A stretch of 42,578 nucleotides of DNA from Saccharopolyspora aridisoli (GCF_004348445.1 NZ_SMKV01000043.1:1-42578); one strand, 5' to 3'; shown: positions 7,976 through 18,956, counted from the stretch's first letter. Numbers and translations: made by a program. Notes: generated by a model not told the origin, from the sequence alone.

Positions 7976-8674
7976 ATGACGGAGCTGTCACCGCGCGAGC
8001 GAGCGCGGGCAGCCACCGAGCAGGACATCCGGCGGCACGCTCGGATGCTGCTCGTCGAGCACGGCAGCGACGCGGTGACGCTGCGCGCGATCGCGCGCGA
8101 ACTGGGCATCACCGCGCCCGCCCTCTACCGCTACTACGCCTCCCGCGAAGACCTGCTGCGACAGCTGTGCGACGACATCTGCGCCGATCTCTCCGACGAG
8201 CTGTCGACGGCCTTCGACCCGGCTAGCGAGGATTTCCTGGACCGCACCTTCGCGGTCTGCCGCCGGTTCCGCGCGTGGGCGCTGGCGCACCCGAAGGAGT
8301 TCGCGCTGGTCTTCGCCACCCCGAAGGACCGCTCCCGGCAGCCGGACCGGTTCGCGGGCGTGTTCTTGAGCATCGTCGCCCCGATGATGTCGGAGAACCC
8401 GAACGCGGAGGAGAAGGTCAAGGCGCCGGTCGACCTGCCGGACCTGTCGGCGCAGCAGAAGTCGCTGGCCGACGCCTTCTCCCACGAGGGCATCGACATG
8501 CCGCCGGAGGCGATGGACGCCGAGGCGGTCTACTTCCTGATGCGCTGGTGGGTGCGCCTCTACGGGCACATCGCGTTGGAGGTCTTCGGCCGCTTCCCGT
8601 TCGACCTGTTCCACGCCGATCAGCTCTTCGACGCCACCCTGCACGAGCTGGCGGAGGAGAGCGGCCTGACCTGA
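7976..8674 (+). CDS. TetR/AcrR family transcriptional regulator (WHG domain)
   Basis: The 232-residue protein has a TetR helix-turn-helix at about residues 16-62 (IRRHARMLLVEHGSDAVTLRAIARELGITAPALYRYYASREDLLRQL). The C-terminal ligand-binding part, with RRFRAWALAHPKEFALVFATP and later RWWVRLYGHIALEVFGRFPFDL, is typical of the TetR WHG C-terminal family (PF13305). The ATG 7976 has a GGTTGGGG purine stretch upstream. The effector and targets are unknown; the divergent mycoredoxin-like gene and itself are the likeliest targets because of the 7917-7929 site. Confidence 0.88.
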   Translation: MTELSPRERARAATEQDIRRHARMLLVEHGSDAVTLRAIARELGITAPALYRYYASREDLLRQLCDDICADLSDELSTAFDPASEDFLDRTFAVCRRFRAWALAHPKEFALVFATPKDRSRQPDRFAGVFLSIVAPMMSENPNAEEKVKAPVDLPDLSAQQKSLADAFSHEGIDMPPEAMDAEAVYFLMRWWVRLYGHIALEVFGRFPFDLFHADQLFDATLHELAEESGLT

Positions 8675-9376
8675 TCCTGACTCGGCCTGGTCGGAGGGCC
8701 GCCGGGTCCAGGTGAGCATGAATCCGTCAACTGCTGCGGTACTCCGCTCTCACCGATCCGATGTGGGTGTGCTGGCGAACCGTCCGCGGAGTCCGCCAGC
8801 GGATCCCGCCAGGCCTCGCGGGCGGGAGCACCCCCGGGTCGGATGGTCCGAACTGACCCGGCAGAACCGGCCTCGAGCATGGGCGGTTCCCGAAGCTGAC
8901 CCTCGCCCCGCGACCGAAGACGAGGACGCCCGGACACCTGGGGAAGAGTGGACCCCGCTGATCATTTTCGGCGGGTTGAGTTGATCAGAAACATGACATT
9001 GTAACTACTGGGCGAGGACAGTTGCTCAAGGTTCATCAGATCGGGGAATCCGATACGGATTTCGTGATTGTGGGTGGTGAATTCGGTTGCTCCGGTTCGC
9101 AGATTTCCGTCGTTCGGCGGAGCGCCAGGCAATCACCCCCGCGTTGTCACTGAGCGCGATTAAATGTTGATCAGACGGGGTACATCGAATCACGCGAGTG
9201 TCGCAATGGCACGCTACTCAGGTCGCATCTTCGCTGGTCATTCGGTGTGATCCGTCACGATCAGTGCTTGTTGGCGAGCTGGAGATCTTCCGAATGTCGC
9301 ACCGCCACCGTGGTAACTTCGACGATCCCTGCGCTTTCGATCTCATTCCCGCACGCTAACGACGGAGCACTCCCAA
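8675..9376. other. 702-base non-coding region before the conservon
   Basis: The first 250 bases are GC-rich with several weak inverted repeats. From about 8950 to 9360 the GC content drops. TGATCA-centred sites occur at 8959-8964, 8982-8987 and 9168-9173; CTGATCA (8958-8964) and TGATCAG (8982-8988) form an inverted pair. A 90-codon frame at 8712-8984 has poor codon bias and is not accepted. The stretch probably holds the conservon promoter and its control sites; no specific promoter is assigned. Confidence 0.5.
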
Positions 9377-10564
9377 GTGGACGTGGCATTGTGGGTTGCC
9401 CTAGCGGCAATCGTGGTCATTCTGCTGGCCTTCCTGGTTTCCCTGCAGCGCCTCAAGTTCCAGATCCGGTTGCGCGATGAAGAAGCCCACCACTTGGTCA
9501 CGCGACGACTCCCAGCGCTGATGGACGCCGAACGGGGGCTGCCCATCGACGTGCCCGGACCGCTTCGGCCCAACCTGGGCGACACCCCCTTCCACCAGGA
9601 GATGCAAACCGCCATCGGCCAGTTCGCCGGGTTCGCCGACGAAACCAGGCAGCGCGCCGACCGCGCCGCCAAGGCCACGCTGATCTCCACCATGCGCGGC
9701 GTGCAGAGCCTCGCCAACGAGCAGCAGCTCGCCATCACCGAGATGCAGCACGAGCACGACGACCCCGCCGTGCTCGCCGGCCTGATGAAGATCGACCACG
9801 CGAACTCGCAGCTCGTGCGGCGTGCCCAGGCCACCGCCGTGCTGTGCGGGACCTGGCCCGGCCAGCAGAGATCCGCCGCGCCAGTGCTCGACGTCGTGCG
9901 CGGGGCGACCTCGCGGATCCGCGACTACCTGCGGATCGAAGCGCACTCAGAGAGCGAGCTCTCGGTGTCCAGCCGGGCCGTGGAACCCGTCGTGCTCGCG
10001 CTCGCCGAACTGCTCGACAACGCGGCCCGCTACTCGCAGCCCGCCACGCACGTCCAGGTGCACTTCCAGCCCGCCCACAACGGGCTGTCCATCGTCGTCG
10101 ACGACGCCGGGGTCGGCATGAACCCCGACGCCCGCGAACGCGCGAAAGCGCTGCTCACCGGCCGGGAAGTCGTCGACATCAACAAGCTGGGCGACCCGCC
10201 GCAGATCGGGTTCGCGCTCGCAGGCGTGCTCGCCGCGCGCTACGGGTTCAAGGTCTTCGTGGAGGCCTCCTCGCCCTACGGGGGCATGCGCGCGGTGCTG
10301 TTCCTGCCCAACGAACTGCTCGCCAAGGCCGAAACACCGGCGCCCGCACCTGCGATGAACGAACCGGCCGCCGCTGATCGGCAGACCAGCACGGGCCTGC
10401 CGAAGCGGCAGCGCCGCAGCCACGCCGTGCCTGCGCAGTCCGCCGAGCACGGGAACTGGGGAATGGGCAAGCCATCGGTGATGGGCGCGTGGCAACGCGG
10501 CAGCCTCACCGGTCGCGGGTCCGAGGACGAACCGGACGACGAAAAGGGAACCTCCGCGCCATGA
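9377..10564 (+). CDS. cvnA: Conservon sensor-kinase-like protein CvnA
   Basis: The 395-residue protein begins with one transmembrane helix (about residues 3-25) and no large external domain. A helical segment follows (TLISTMRGVQSLANEQQLAITEMQHEHDDPAVLAGLMKIDHANSQLVRRAQ), then a HATPase_c domain with the N-box LALAELLDNAARYS (N215 region) and G-box VVDDAGVGM. A Pro-rich tail ends it. This is the architecture of nitrate- or sulfur-sensor-like CvnA proteins that open actinobacterial conservons. In Streptomyces these systems join CvnA, B, C and a small GTPase in a membrane complex resembling eukaryotic G-protein signalling. GTG 9377 is preceded by GGAG. The stop overlaps cvnB as ATGA. Confidence 0.88.
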   Translation: MDVALWVALAAIVVILLAFLVSLQRLKFQIRLRDEEAHHLVTRRLPALMDAERGLPIDVPGPLRPNLGDTPFHQEMQTAIGQFAGFADETRQRADRAAKATLISTMRGVQSLANEQQLAITEMQHEHDDPAVLAGLMKIDHANSQLVRRAQATAVLCGTWPGQQRSAAPVLDVVRGATSRIRDYLRIEAHSESELSVSSRAVEPVVLALAELLDNAARYSQPATHVQVHFQPAHNGLSIVVDDAGVGMNPDARERAKALLTGREVVDINKLGDPPQIGFALAGVLAARYGFKVFVEASSPYGGMRAVLFLPNELLAKAETPAPAPAMNEPAAADRQTSTGLPKRQRRSHAVPAQSAEHGNWGMGKPSVMGAWQRGSLTGRGSEDEPDDEKGTSAP

Positions 10565-10968
10565 ACAGCAACCGGCAACACGACCTGGGGTGGATGCTCG
10601 ACGAGGCACTGCGGATCCCGGAGGCCAGGCACGCGATCCTGCTGTCCTCCGACGGCCTGCTGATGGCCCACTCCGCGGACATCACCTCCGACGACGCCGA
10701 GCGGCACGCCGCCGCCATGTCCGGCCTGCAAGCGCTGGCACGGGCCAATTCCGCTTTCTGCGGCTCGACCGAGAAGTCCTGGCAGCAGACCATCACCGAG
10801 TACGACCACGGCTACGTCTTCCTCGTCGCCGCAGGACCGCGCGCCTACGTCGCCGCGTCGGCGGGACACGGCGTGGACGTGGAGACCATGACCCACCGGT
10901 TGATGGAACTCGTCCAACGGCTCGGGAAGGAACTCAGCGCCGAGCTACGCGTCGGTGAGTTCGCGTGA
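10561..10968 (+). CDS. cvnB: Roadblock/LC7 domain protein CvnB
   Basis: The 135-residue protein is a single Roadblock/LC7 domain. It shows LGWMLDEALRIPEARHAILLSSDGLLMAHS, then GLQALARANS and a C-terminal MTHRLMELVQRLGKELSAELR. Such proteins act as partners or regulators of small GTPases such as MglA or CvnD. The ATG overlaps the cvnA stop (ATGA), and the stop overlaps the next start (GTGA), so translation of cvnA-B-C is coupled. Length and motif match CvnB. Confidence 0.92.
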   Translation: MNSNRQHDLGWMLDEALRIPEARHAILLSSDGLLMAHSADITSDDAERHAAAMSGLQALARANSAFCGSTEKSWQQTITEYDHGYVFLVAAGPRAYVAASAGHGVDVETMTHRLMELVQRLGKELSAELRVGEFA

Positions 10969-11315
10969 AGCGTGGTGAGCGCGCACTGGTCCGGCCGCAC
11001 GTCGTCACGCGCGGCCGGGCGCGACCGTCGCGCAACACCTTCGAGATGGACACCCAGGTCTACGCGGTGCGCGAAGCCCCGACAGGCACGGCCGGCCCCG
11101 AGATGCGGCGCGTGCTCCGCCTCTGCCGCGACGGGGCGACCCCCGTCGCTGAGATCGCCGGACACCTCGAGTTGCCGCTGAGCGTCACGAAAGTGCTGCT
11201 CGGCGACCTGCTGGACAGCGGCCACATCGTCACCCGCAGCGCCCAGCACGACTTGGAGGCACCGGACATGGGGCTGCTGCAGGACGTCCTGGACGGCCTT
11301 CGTGCCAGCTTGTAG
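10965..11315 (+). CDS. cvnC: DUF742 protein CvnC
   Basis: The 116-residue protein is of the DUF742 family. The signature ALVRPHVVTRGRARP lies near the N-terminus, and a winged-helix-like core follows (EMRRVLRLCRDGATPVAEIAGHLELPLSVTKVLLGDLLDSGHI). CvnC proteins are conservon components of unclear biochemical role, perhaps DNA- or protein-binding. The GTG overlaps the cvnB stop as GTGA. In typical conservons the GTPase CvnD follows and usually overlaps cvnC; here the next gene is a cytochrome P450 after 15 bases. Confidence 0.9.
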   Translation: MKRGERALVRPHVVTRGRARPSRNTFEMDTQVYAVREAPTGTAGPEMRRVLRLCRDGATPVAEIAGHLELPLSVTKVLLGDLLDSGHIVTRSAQHDLEAPDMGLLQDVLDGLRASL

Positions 11316-11330
11316 AGAGCGAGAGATTTC

Positions 11331-12611
11331 GTGACCGACGATCGAACCCGGCTGCACGGGCCGGAATTCGCCGCCGACCCGCAGGCCGTCTACCGGCGGC
11401 TGCGCCAGGCGGGTCCGACGGCTCCGGTGGAGATCGCGCCCGACGTGCCCGCCACGCTCGTGCTCGGCTACGCCGAAGCCCTGCAAGTGCTGCGCGATCC
11501 CGCCAACTTCCCGAAGGACCCGCGCACCTGGCAGCGCACCGTCGCGCAGGGCTGCCCCGTGCTGCCGCTGATGGCATACCGGCCGAACTGCCTGTTCACC
11601 GACGGCGCCACCCACGCCCGGCTGCGCGGAGCCGTGACCGACGCGCTCGCCCGGGTCGACACCAGGGAACTGCGCACCCACCTGGAGGAAACCGGCGACG
11701 CGCTCATCGACCGGTTCGCCCCCGACGGCAAGGCCGACCTGATGGAGCAGTACGCGCGGGTGCTCCCGCTGCTGGTGGTCACCCGCATCTGCGGGGCGCC
11801 ACCGGTGATCTCGGAGGAGATCGTCTCCGGTGCGCTGGCGCTGTTCGACGGCGTCGACGACGGGCGGGGGCTCGACACCGCCGTCGCCGAGCTCGTCGCC
11901 GCCAAGCGGAGCCGGCCGGGGCCCGACGTCGTGTCGTGGCTGCTGGCGCACCAGGCCGGGCTGACCGAGGACGAAGCCGTGCAGCAGATCGCGCTGCTGT
12001 GCAGCGCGGGGAGCGAGCCGCTGCAGAACCTGATCGCCAACACGCTGCGACTGCTGCTGGTGGACGAGCGGTTCGCCGGTGACCTCTCCGGTGGCAGCCT
12101 CCCGGTGGCCGACGCGCTCGACGAAGTGCTCTGGTCCGATCCGCCGATCGCCAACTACGGCACGGTCTTCCCAACCCGGGAGGTGCAGGTCGGCGGCAAC
12201 CCGGTGCCCGCCGACCAACCCCTCCTGATCAGCTTCGCCGGGGCCAACACCGATCCGGCTGTCGACGCCGGCGGACGCGTGGGCAACCGGGCGCACCTCG
12301 CCTTCGGCGCGGGCAGGCACGCGTGCCCGTCACCCGCGCAGCGCATCGCGCGGATGACGGGCACCGCGGCCGTCGAACGCGTCCTGGACCGGTTACCGGA
12401 CCTCGAACCCGCAGTGCCCGCGGAGGCGCTGGAGTGGAAGTCCGGACCGTTCCACCGGTCCCTGGCCTCGCTGCCGGTGCGGTTCCCGCCGCCGCCCCAG
12501 CAGATCCGGCCCTGGCTCGGCTCACCCGCCCCCGTCGTCCGGCGCGAGCCCGGGCCCAACCGGCCCGCCGGGCGGTGGACCGCGTTCAGCAGGTGGCTGC
12601 GCGGCGGTTGA
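11331..12611 (+). CDS. Conservon-associated cytochrome P450, CYP157-like
   Basis: The 426-residue protein has the P450 heme loop FGAGRHACPSP with thiolate ligand C332. The I-helix region reads LCSAGSEPLQNLIANT. The K-helix that should carry the ExxR motif reads E265-V-L-W268 (DEVLWSDPP), so the Arg is a Trp. Loss of the Arg is a known trait of the CYP157 family, for example EQSLW in S. coelicolor CYP157C1, and CYP157 genes are found in conservons. The conserved Gly after the Cys region is also changed (CPSPAQR). The C-terminus has a Pro-rich 40-residue extension. GTG 11331 follows weak GAGCGAGAGA. Its substrate and activity are unknown. The stop abuts the convergent stop of the next gene with no gap. 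Confidence 0.87.
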   Translation: MTDDRTRLHGPEFAADPQAVYRRLRQAGPTAPVEIAPDVPATLVLGYAEALQVLRDPANFPKDPRTWQRTVAQGCPVLPLMAYRPNCLFTDGATHARLRGAVTDALARVDTRELRTHLEETGDALIDRFAPDGKADLMEQYARVLPLLVVTRICGAPPVISEEIVSGALALFDGVDDGRGLDTAVAELVAAKRSRPGPDVVSWLLAHQAGLTEDEAVQQIALLCSAGSEPLQNLIANTLRLLLVDERFAGDLSGGSLPVADALDEVLWSDPPIANYGTVFPTREVQVGGNPVPADQPLLISFAGANTDPAVDAGGRVGNRAHLAFGAGRHACPSPAQRIARMTGTAAVERVLDRLPDLEPAVPAEALEWKSGPFHRSLASLPVRFPPPPQQIRPWLGSPAPVVRREPGPNRPAGRWTAFSRWLRGG

Positions 12612-13559
12612 TCACAGGCTTGCGACCGGCGCCTTGTGCAGGTTCTCGATGACGTTGCGGGCGTCCGGGTACTGGTAGGAACCGGATTCGTAGAGCACGT
12701 AGGCGTTGCCGCCCAAGTCGTCGATGCCCTCGGACATGCTCGGCGAGCGGAAGCAGCGCGTCGACGGGATGTCGATGTCGGTGGCGCCCTTGTCAATCAC
12801 GTACAGGTTGCTGCGCACGTCGCGGGAGAGCGAGGTGCTGTAGACGAACTTGTCGCCGGTGACCATCAGGCCCTGCGTGCCCTTCGGGATCTCGAAGGAC
12901 CTGCCGGTGGTCAGCTCACCGTTGGCGGCGACGCTGTAGGCGTACATCTTCTCGCGGCCGTCGCGGCTGTACTTGCCCGCGTAGAGCGTGTTCCCGTCGC
13001 CGGAGAGGAACGACGCGCCGTAGACCTCGCGGGCCTCGCCGGTCTGCTTGACGTAAGGGCTGCCTTCGGCCCTCAGCGCGTCGGCTAGCTCGCTGAGCTC
13101 GTACTTGCGGATGGTGTAGTGGCCCTCGGCGTTGTTCCTGCCCGTCACGAACGCCCAGCCGTGGGCGATCGCGATGCCGCTGGCGTGGGTTTCGGCGATC
13201 TCGACGTCGCCGACGGTCTTGCCGGAGGCGGGGTCGACGCCGTAAATCTTGGCGTTGGCGCCGTCCTTGCCGTAGGCGCTGACCAGCAGCAGGTCGTTGC
13301 CCGCGCCGTCCCAGTCGTTCCACGCGGCCAGGCCTTGCGGGGTGTGTTCGGGCAATCCCGGGATCTTCGGGCCCGCGCTGAACTTCTCGTCGTAGGTGTA
13401 GCCCGCCGACGGCCCGCTGTAGAAGGAAGCGGCCTCGCCGCTGGAGTCGTCATCGCAAGCGATCGCCGCGGTCTCAGCGGCAGCGCCGGTAGCGGGCACG
13501 CCCAGCAGGAGCGCGCCGCTCACCGCGGCGACAACGGATTTCCGGACCAGCGCTCTCAT
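12612..13559 (-). CDS. Secreted beta-propeller-like protein of unknown function
   Basis: The 315-residue protein begins with a clear Sec signal peptide (MRALVRKSVVAAVSGALLLGVPATGAAA, cleavage near residue 28). The mature part has repeated blade-like strands such as NDLLLVSAYGKDG, AKIYGVDPASGKTVGDVEI, GIAIAHGWAFVTG, NTLYAGKYSRDGREKMYAYSV and GNAYVLYESGSY, suggesting a WD40/YncE-like propeller. Two cysteines lie near residues 34 and 271 and could form a disulfide. The frame is open further upstream, but ATG 13559 has the ribosome site GAGGGAGAAG and starts the signal peptide. The 3' end touches the P450 gene end to end. Function unknown. Confidence 0.8.
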   Translation of the reverse strand: MRALVRKSVVAAVSGALLLGVPATGAAAETAAIACDDDSSGEAASFYSGPSAGYTYDEKFSAGPKIPGLPEHTPQGLAAWNDWDGAGNDLLLVSAYGKDGANAKIYGVDPASGKTVGDVEIAETHASGIAIAHGWAFVTGRNNAEGHYTIRKYELSELADALRAEGSPYVKQTGEAREVYGASFLSGDGNTLYAGKYSRDGREKMYAYSVAANGELTTGRSFEIPKGTQGLMVTGDKFVYSTSLSRDVRSNLYVIDKGATDIDIPSTRCFRSPSMSEGIDDLGGNAYVLYESGSYQYPDARNVIENLHKAPVASL

Positions 13560-13703
13560 CGTCTTCTCCCTCAGTGGCGATCGATGTCTACCCCACTGGG
13601 ACGCACCCGAGCCGCTTCGGTTCCCACCACCCCCCGTTCGGGGCCAGGGTGCGAATCCGCGACGTTCGAGTCCGAACTTCGCGCGAGATCGCGGAACCAC
13701 TGG

Positions 13704-15647
13704 TCAGGGGAGTGGGTTCGCCTTGTCGTGGGCGCATTGGGCGTGCTGGCGGGAAGTTTCGGCGCCGGTGGCGATGGGGGCGGTGAGCCACTGGCGCGGT
13801 GTGCCGAAGGCTTCGACGAGGTCGAGTGCGTGCGGCCGGAGTTCACCGCAGAGCGCGTTGACGGCCTGGGTGACCGACTTCGCCCTGCGCGGGCTGATCC
13901 GCTCGTGCTCCAGGAACCACGCCTTGTCCTCCTCGATGGTCGACAGCGCGTAGAGGTCGCAGAGCTTGTCGAGGATCTCGGCGTTGCGCGGGTCCTGGCA
14001 GCGGTCGACAGCGGCGACGAAGGCCTCCAGCACCAGCCGGTCGATGTGCACCCGGGCCGCGCGCAGCACGTGGTCCTGCGCATTGTTGAACACCTCGAAG
14101 GCGTTGTCCTTGCTGGCCCTCCGCAGACGGCGGCCCAGGCCGTCGAGGACGTGCGCCTCGCGGTCGTCGAAGAGCTTGAGCTGCCAGCCGCGGTCGAGGA
14201 TGTCGTCCTTGTTCGAGGCGTCGATGATGCGCTGCACGATCGAGTGCGCGGCGGAGCGCTCGATGACCGCCCCCACGAACTGGTCCGCGACGAACTTCGC
14301 CAAGCCCAACGTGCCGATCCCGTGGAACTGGTCCTTGTAGTCGGTCAGCAGCCCCTTCGCCACCAGCTGCAGCAGGACCGTGTTGTCGCCCTCGAACGTG
14401 GTGAACACGTCGGTGTCGGCCTTGAGCCCCGCCAGCTGGTTCTCGGTGAGGTAGCCGGCGCCGCCGCACGCCTCGCGGCAGGTCTGGATGGTGTGGGTGG
14501 CGTGCCAGGTGGTGACGGCCTTCAGCCCGGCGGCGCGGGACTCCAGCTCGCGCTGGGCCCGCTCGTCGTCGCCGCGCCCGACCTCGTCGAGGGCCTGGAC
14601 GAGCTCTTCCTGCGCGAAGTGGAGGGCGTAGGACTTCGCCAGCGCCGGGAGGAGTCTGCGCTGGTGCGCCAGGTAGTCGAGGACCACGACCTCCTCGCCG
14701 GCACCCGGCCGGTCGAACTGGCGGCGCGCGTCGGCGTAGCGCAGCGCGATCTCCAGCGCCAGCTTCGCCGCAGCGCCCGAGGTTCCGGCCACCGAGATCC
14801 GGCCGCGTACCAGGGTGCCGAGCATGGTGAAGAACCGCTTGCCCTGGCTGTCGATCGGGCTGCTGTAGGTGCCGTCCTCGGCGACGTCGCCGTAGCGGTT
14901 GAGCAGGTTCTCGCGCGGCACCCGCACCTGGTCGAAGTAGATGCGGCCGTTGTCGACGCCGTTGAGACCGGCCTTGCGCCCGCAGTCCTCGATCCGCACG
15001 CCCTCGCAGGGGTGTCCGCTCCCGTCGCGGATCGGGACCAGCAGCGCGTGCACGCCGTGGCTCTGGCCCGCGGTGATGAGCTGGGCGAACACCACCGCCA
15101 CGCGCCCGTCGCGCGCGGCGTTGCCGATGTACTCCTTGCGCGCCGCCTCGTGCGGGGTGTGGACGACGAACTCGCGGGTGGCCGGGTCGTAGGTGGCGGT
15201 GGTGCCCAGGCTCTGCACGTCGGAGCCGTGGCCGGTCTCGGTCATCGCGAAGCAGCCCGGCAGTTCGGCGCTCATGATGTCGCGCAGGTAGCGCTCGTGG
15301 TGGTGCTCGGTTCCCAGCGCCACGACCGCACCGCCGAACAAGCCCCACTGCACGCCGGCCTTGACCATCAGCGAGAGGTTCCCGCACAGCATTTCCAGCG
15401 AGACCACCGAACCGCCCTGATCACCGCTGCCGCCATGGGCGACGGGGAAGCCGAGCCCGGGGACGCCGGACTTGGCCAGCAGGCGCAGCTGCTCCAGGGT
15501 CCGCGCCCGGTGGCTCTCGGTGTCGAGGTCGTCGGCGTTGCCGAGGTCGTTCTCGCTGAGCGAGTCGCGGACCTCCTCGCGCACGGACGCCCACCGCCCG
15601 TCCAGCAGACTGCGGAGCTCACCTGCGTCGAATGCGGGGTTAATCAT
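13704..15647 (-). CDS. Acyl-CoA oxidase/dehydrogenase family flavoprotein
   Basis: The 647-residue protein is of the long acyl-CoA oxidase (ACOX) type. The FAD- and substrate-binding half holds LPGCFAMTETGHGSDVQSLGTTATYD, GVRIEDCGRKAGLNGVDNGRIYFDQVRVPRENLL and ADARRQFD. The second half holds CREACGGAGYLTENQLAGLKADTDVFTTFEGDNTVLLQ, whose FEGDNTV block carries the catalytic Glu region. It should introduce the 2,3 double bond in fatty acyl-CoA, passing electrons to oxygen or to an ETF; which one cannot be told. ATG 15647 has GGAGG five bases upstream; an in-frame GTG at 15659 is less likely. A GTTACC-N4-GGTAAC operator lies 39 bp upstream. Confidence 0.88.
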   Translation of the reverse strand: MINPAFDAGELRSLLDGRWASVREEVRDSLSENDLGNADDLDTESHRARTLEQLRLLAKSGVPGLGFPVAHGGSGDQGGSVVSLEMLCGNLSLMVKAGVQWGLFGGAVVALGTEHHHERYLRDIMSAELPGCFAMTETGHGSDVQSLGTTATYDPATREFVVHTPHEAARKEYIGNAARDGRVAVVFAQLITAGQSHGVHALLVPIRDGSGHPCEGVRIEDCGRKAGLNGVDNGRIYFDQVRVPRENLLNRYGDVAEDGTYSSPIDSQGKRFFTMLGTLVRGRISVAGTSGAAAKLALEIALRYADARRQFDRPGAGEEVVVLDYLAHQRRLLPALAKSYALHFAQEELVQALDEVGRGDDERAQRELESRAAGLKAVTTWHATHTIQTCREACGGAGYLTENQLAGLKADTDVFTTFEGDNTVLLQLVAKGLLTDYKDQFHGIGTLGLAKFVADQFVGAVIERSAAHSIVQRIIDASNKDDILDRGWQLKLFDDREAHVLDGLGRRLRRASKDNAFEVFNNAQDHVLRAARVHIDRLVLEAFVAAVDRCQDPRNAEILDKLCDLYALSTIEEDKAWFLEHERISPRRAKSVTQAVNALCGELRPHALDLVEAFGTPRQWLTAPIATGAETSRQHAQCAHDKANPLP

Positions 15648-15685
15648 CGCGGCCTCCACTCATCCACCCGGTGCCGCCCACCGTA

Positions 15686-15701
15686 GTTACCGACGGGTAA
15701 C
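15686..15701 (-). promoter_or_regulatory. Inverted repeat GTTACC-N4-GGTAAC upstream of the acyl-CoA oxidase gene
   Basis: A perfect 6-4-6 inverted repeat lies 39 bp before the ATG of the acyl-CoA oxidase gene. TetR-family regulators of fatty-acid catabolism often bind TTAC/GTAA-type palindromes in actinobacteria. The identity of the regulator is unknown, so the operator role is inference. The rest of the gap to leuS (15702-15872) holds nothing recognisable except C-rich sequence that may include the leuS 3' terminator. Confidence 0.45.
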
Positions 15702-15872
15702 CCCGCTATGCGACGTAGCTCACCACGCAGCGTAGTGCCGCACCCGCCACTCCCCGCCGCGAGCACGACGAAGGGGCGCCCCCCACAGGGGACACCCCTC
15801 CACACCAAAGCTCACCACCACCCCGTCCCCGGCCCAGAAGGCCCCGAAGCGAGAGCAGGTGGCGGTGGCAGG

Positions 15873-18776
<2,904 letters not shown>

Positions 18777-18840
18777 GTTCTGCGTCCTTCCCTGCTCCGC
18801 CGGAACGCGCGCGTTCGTGCGCTCTAGTGTGCCGCCCCCG

Positions 18841-18882
18841 GAAAACGGAAAACCCCCCAGGCCCAGGTCGGGCATGAGGGGT
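18841..18882 (-). terminator. Attenuator terminator in the leuS leader
   Basis: In the leuS sense direction, arms at 18882-18870 and 18864-18852 form a 13-position stem (one mismatch, one G-T pair) with a 5-base loop. It is followed by TTTTCCGTTTTCC (T-runs in 18851-18841). It ends about 65 bases before the leuS ATG and lies downstream of the leader-peptide stop, where a transcription attenuator is expected. Confidence 0.7.
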
Positions 18883-18883
18883 C

Positions 18884-18918
18884 GCCGCGTCGGACCGGTC
18901 CTACCGGCTCAACGCGGC
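18884..18918 (-). ncRNA. Leader hairpin overlapping the end of the leucine leader peptide
   Basis: The arms GCCGCGT (18918-18912 in sense) and ACGCGGC (18890-18884) are exact complements. They enclose CCGGT-AGG-ACCGG (18907-18895), a second perfect 5-bp stem. The 5' arm contains the last sense codons of the leader peptide, so a stalled or terminating ribosome would disrupt it. It is the likely region 1:2 pause or anti-antiterminator hairpin; this role is inferred. Confidence 0.55.
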
Positions 18919-18944
18919 CTCGCAAGAAGCAGCCTCGCGCGCAT
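18909..18944 (-). CDS. leuS leader peptide (MRARLLLARPR)
   Basis: An 11-codon frame begins ATG at 18944 and ends TGA at 18911-18909. Codons 5-7 are CTG CTT CTT, three successive leucines. CTT is otherwise rare in this GC-rich coding, which is typical of attenuation leaders. It precedes a hairpin and a U-tailed terminator before leuS. No Shine-Dalgarno is present, but TACCAT (18956-18951) lies six bases before the ATG, so the mRNA may start on the ATG as in other actinobacterial leader peptides. Confidence 0.7.
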   Translation of the reverse strand: MRARLLLARPR

Positions 18945-18950
18945 GGATCC

Positions 18951-18956
18951 ATGGTA
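18951..18956 (-). promoter_or_regulatory. -10-like TACCAT for the leuS leader transcript
   Basis: TACCAT in the leuS direction stands six bases before the leader-peptide ATG, which suits leaderless transcription. No consensus -35 element is seen at the expected distance. Confidence 0.4.

Noticed and set aside
8712..8984. 90-codon plus-strand frame after tetR
   Set aside because: Third-position GC is clearly lower than in neighbouring genes, the translation is Pro/Arg-rich without domains, and it lies in a region with inverted repeats.
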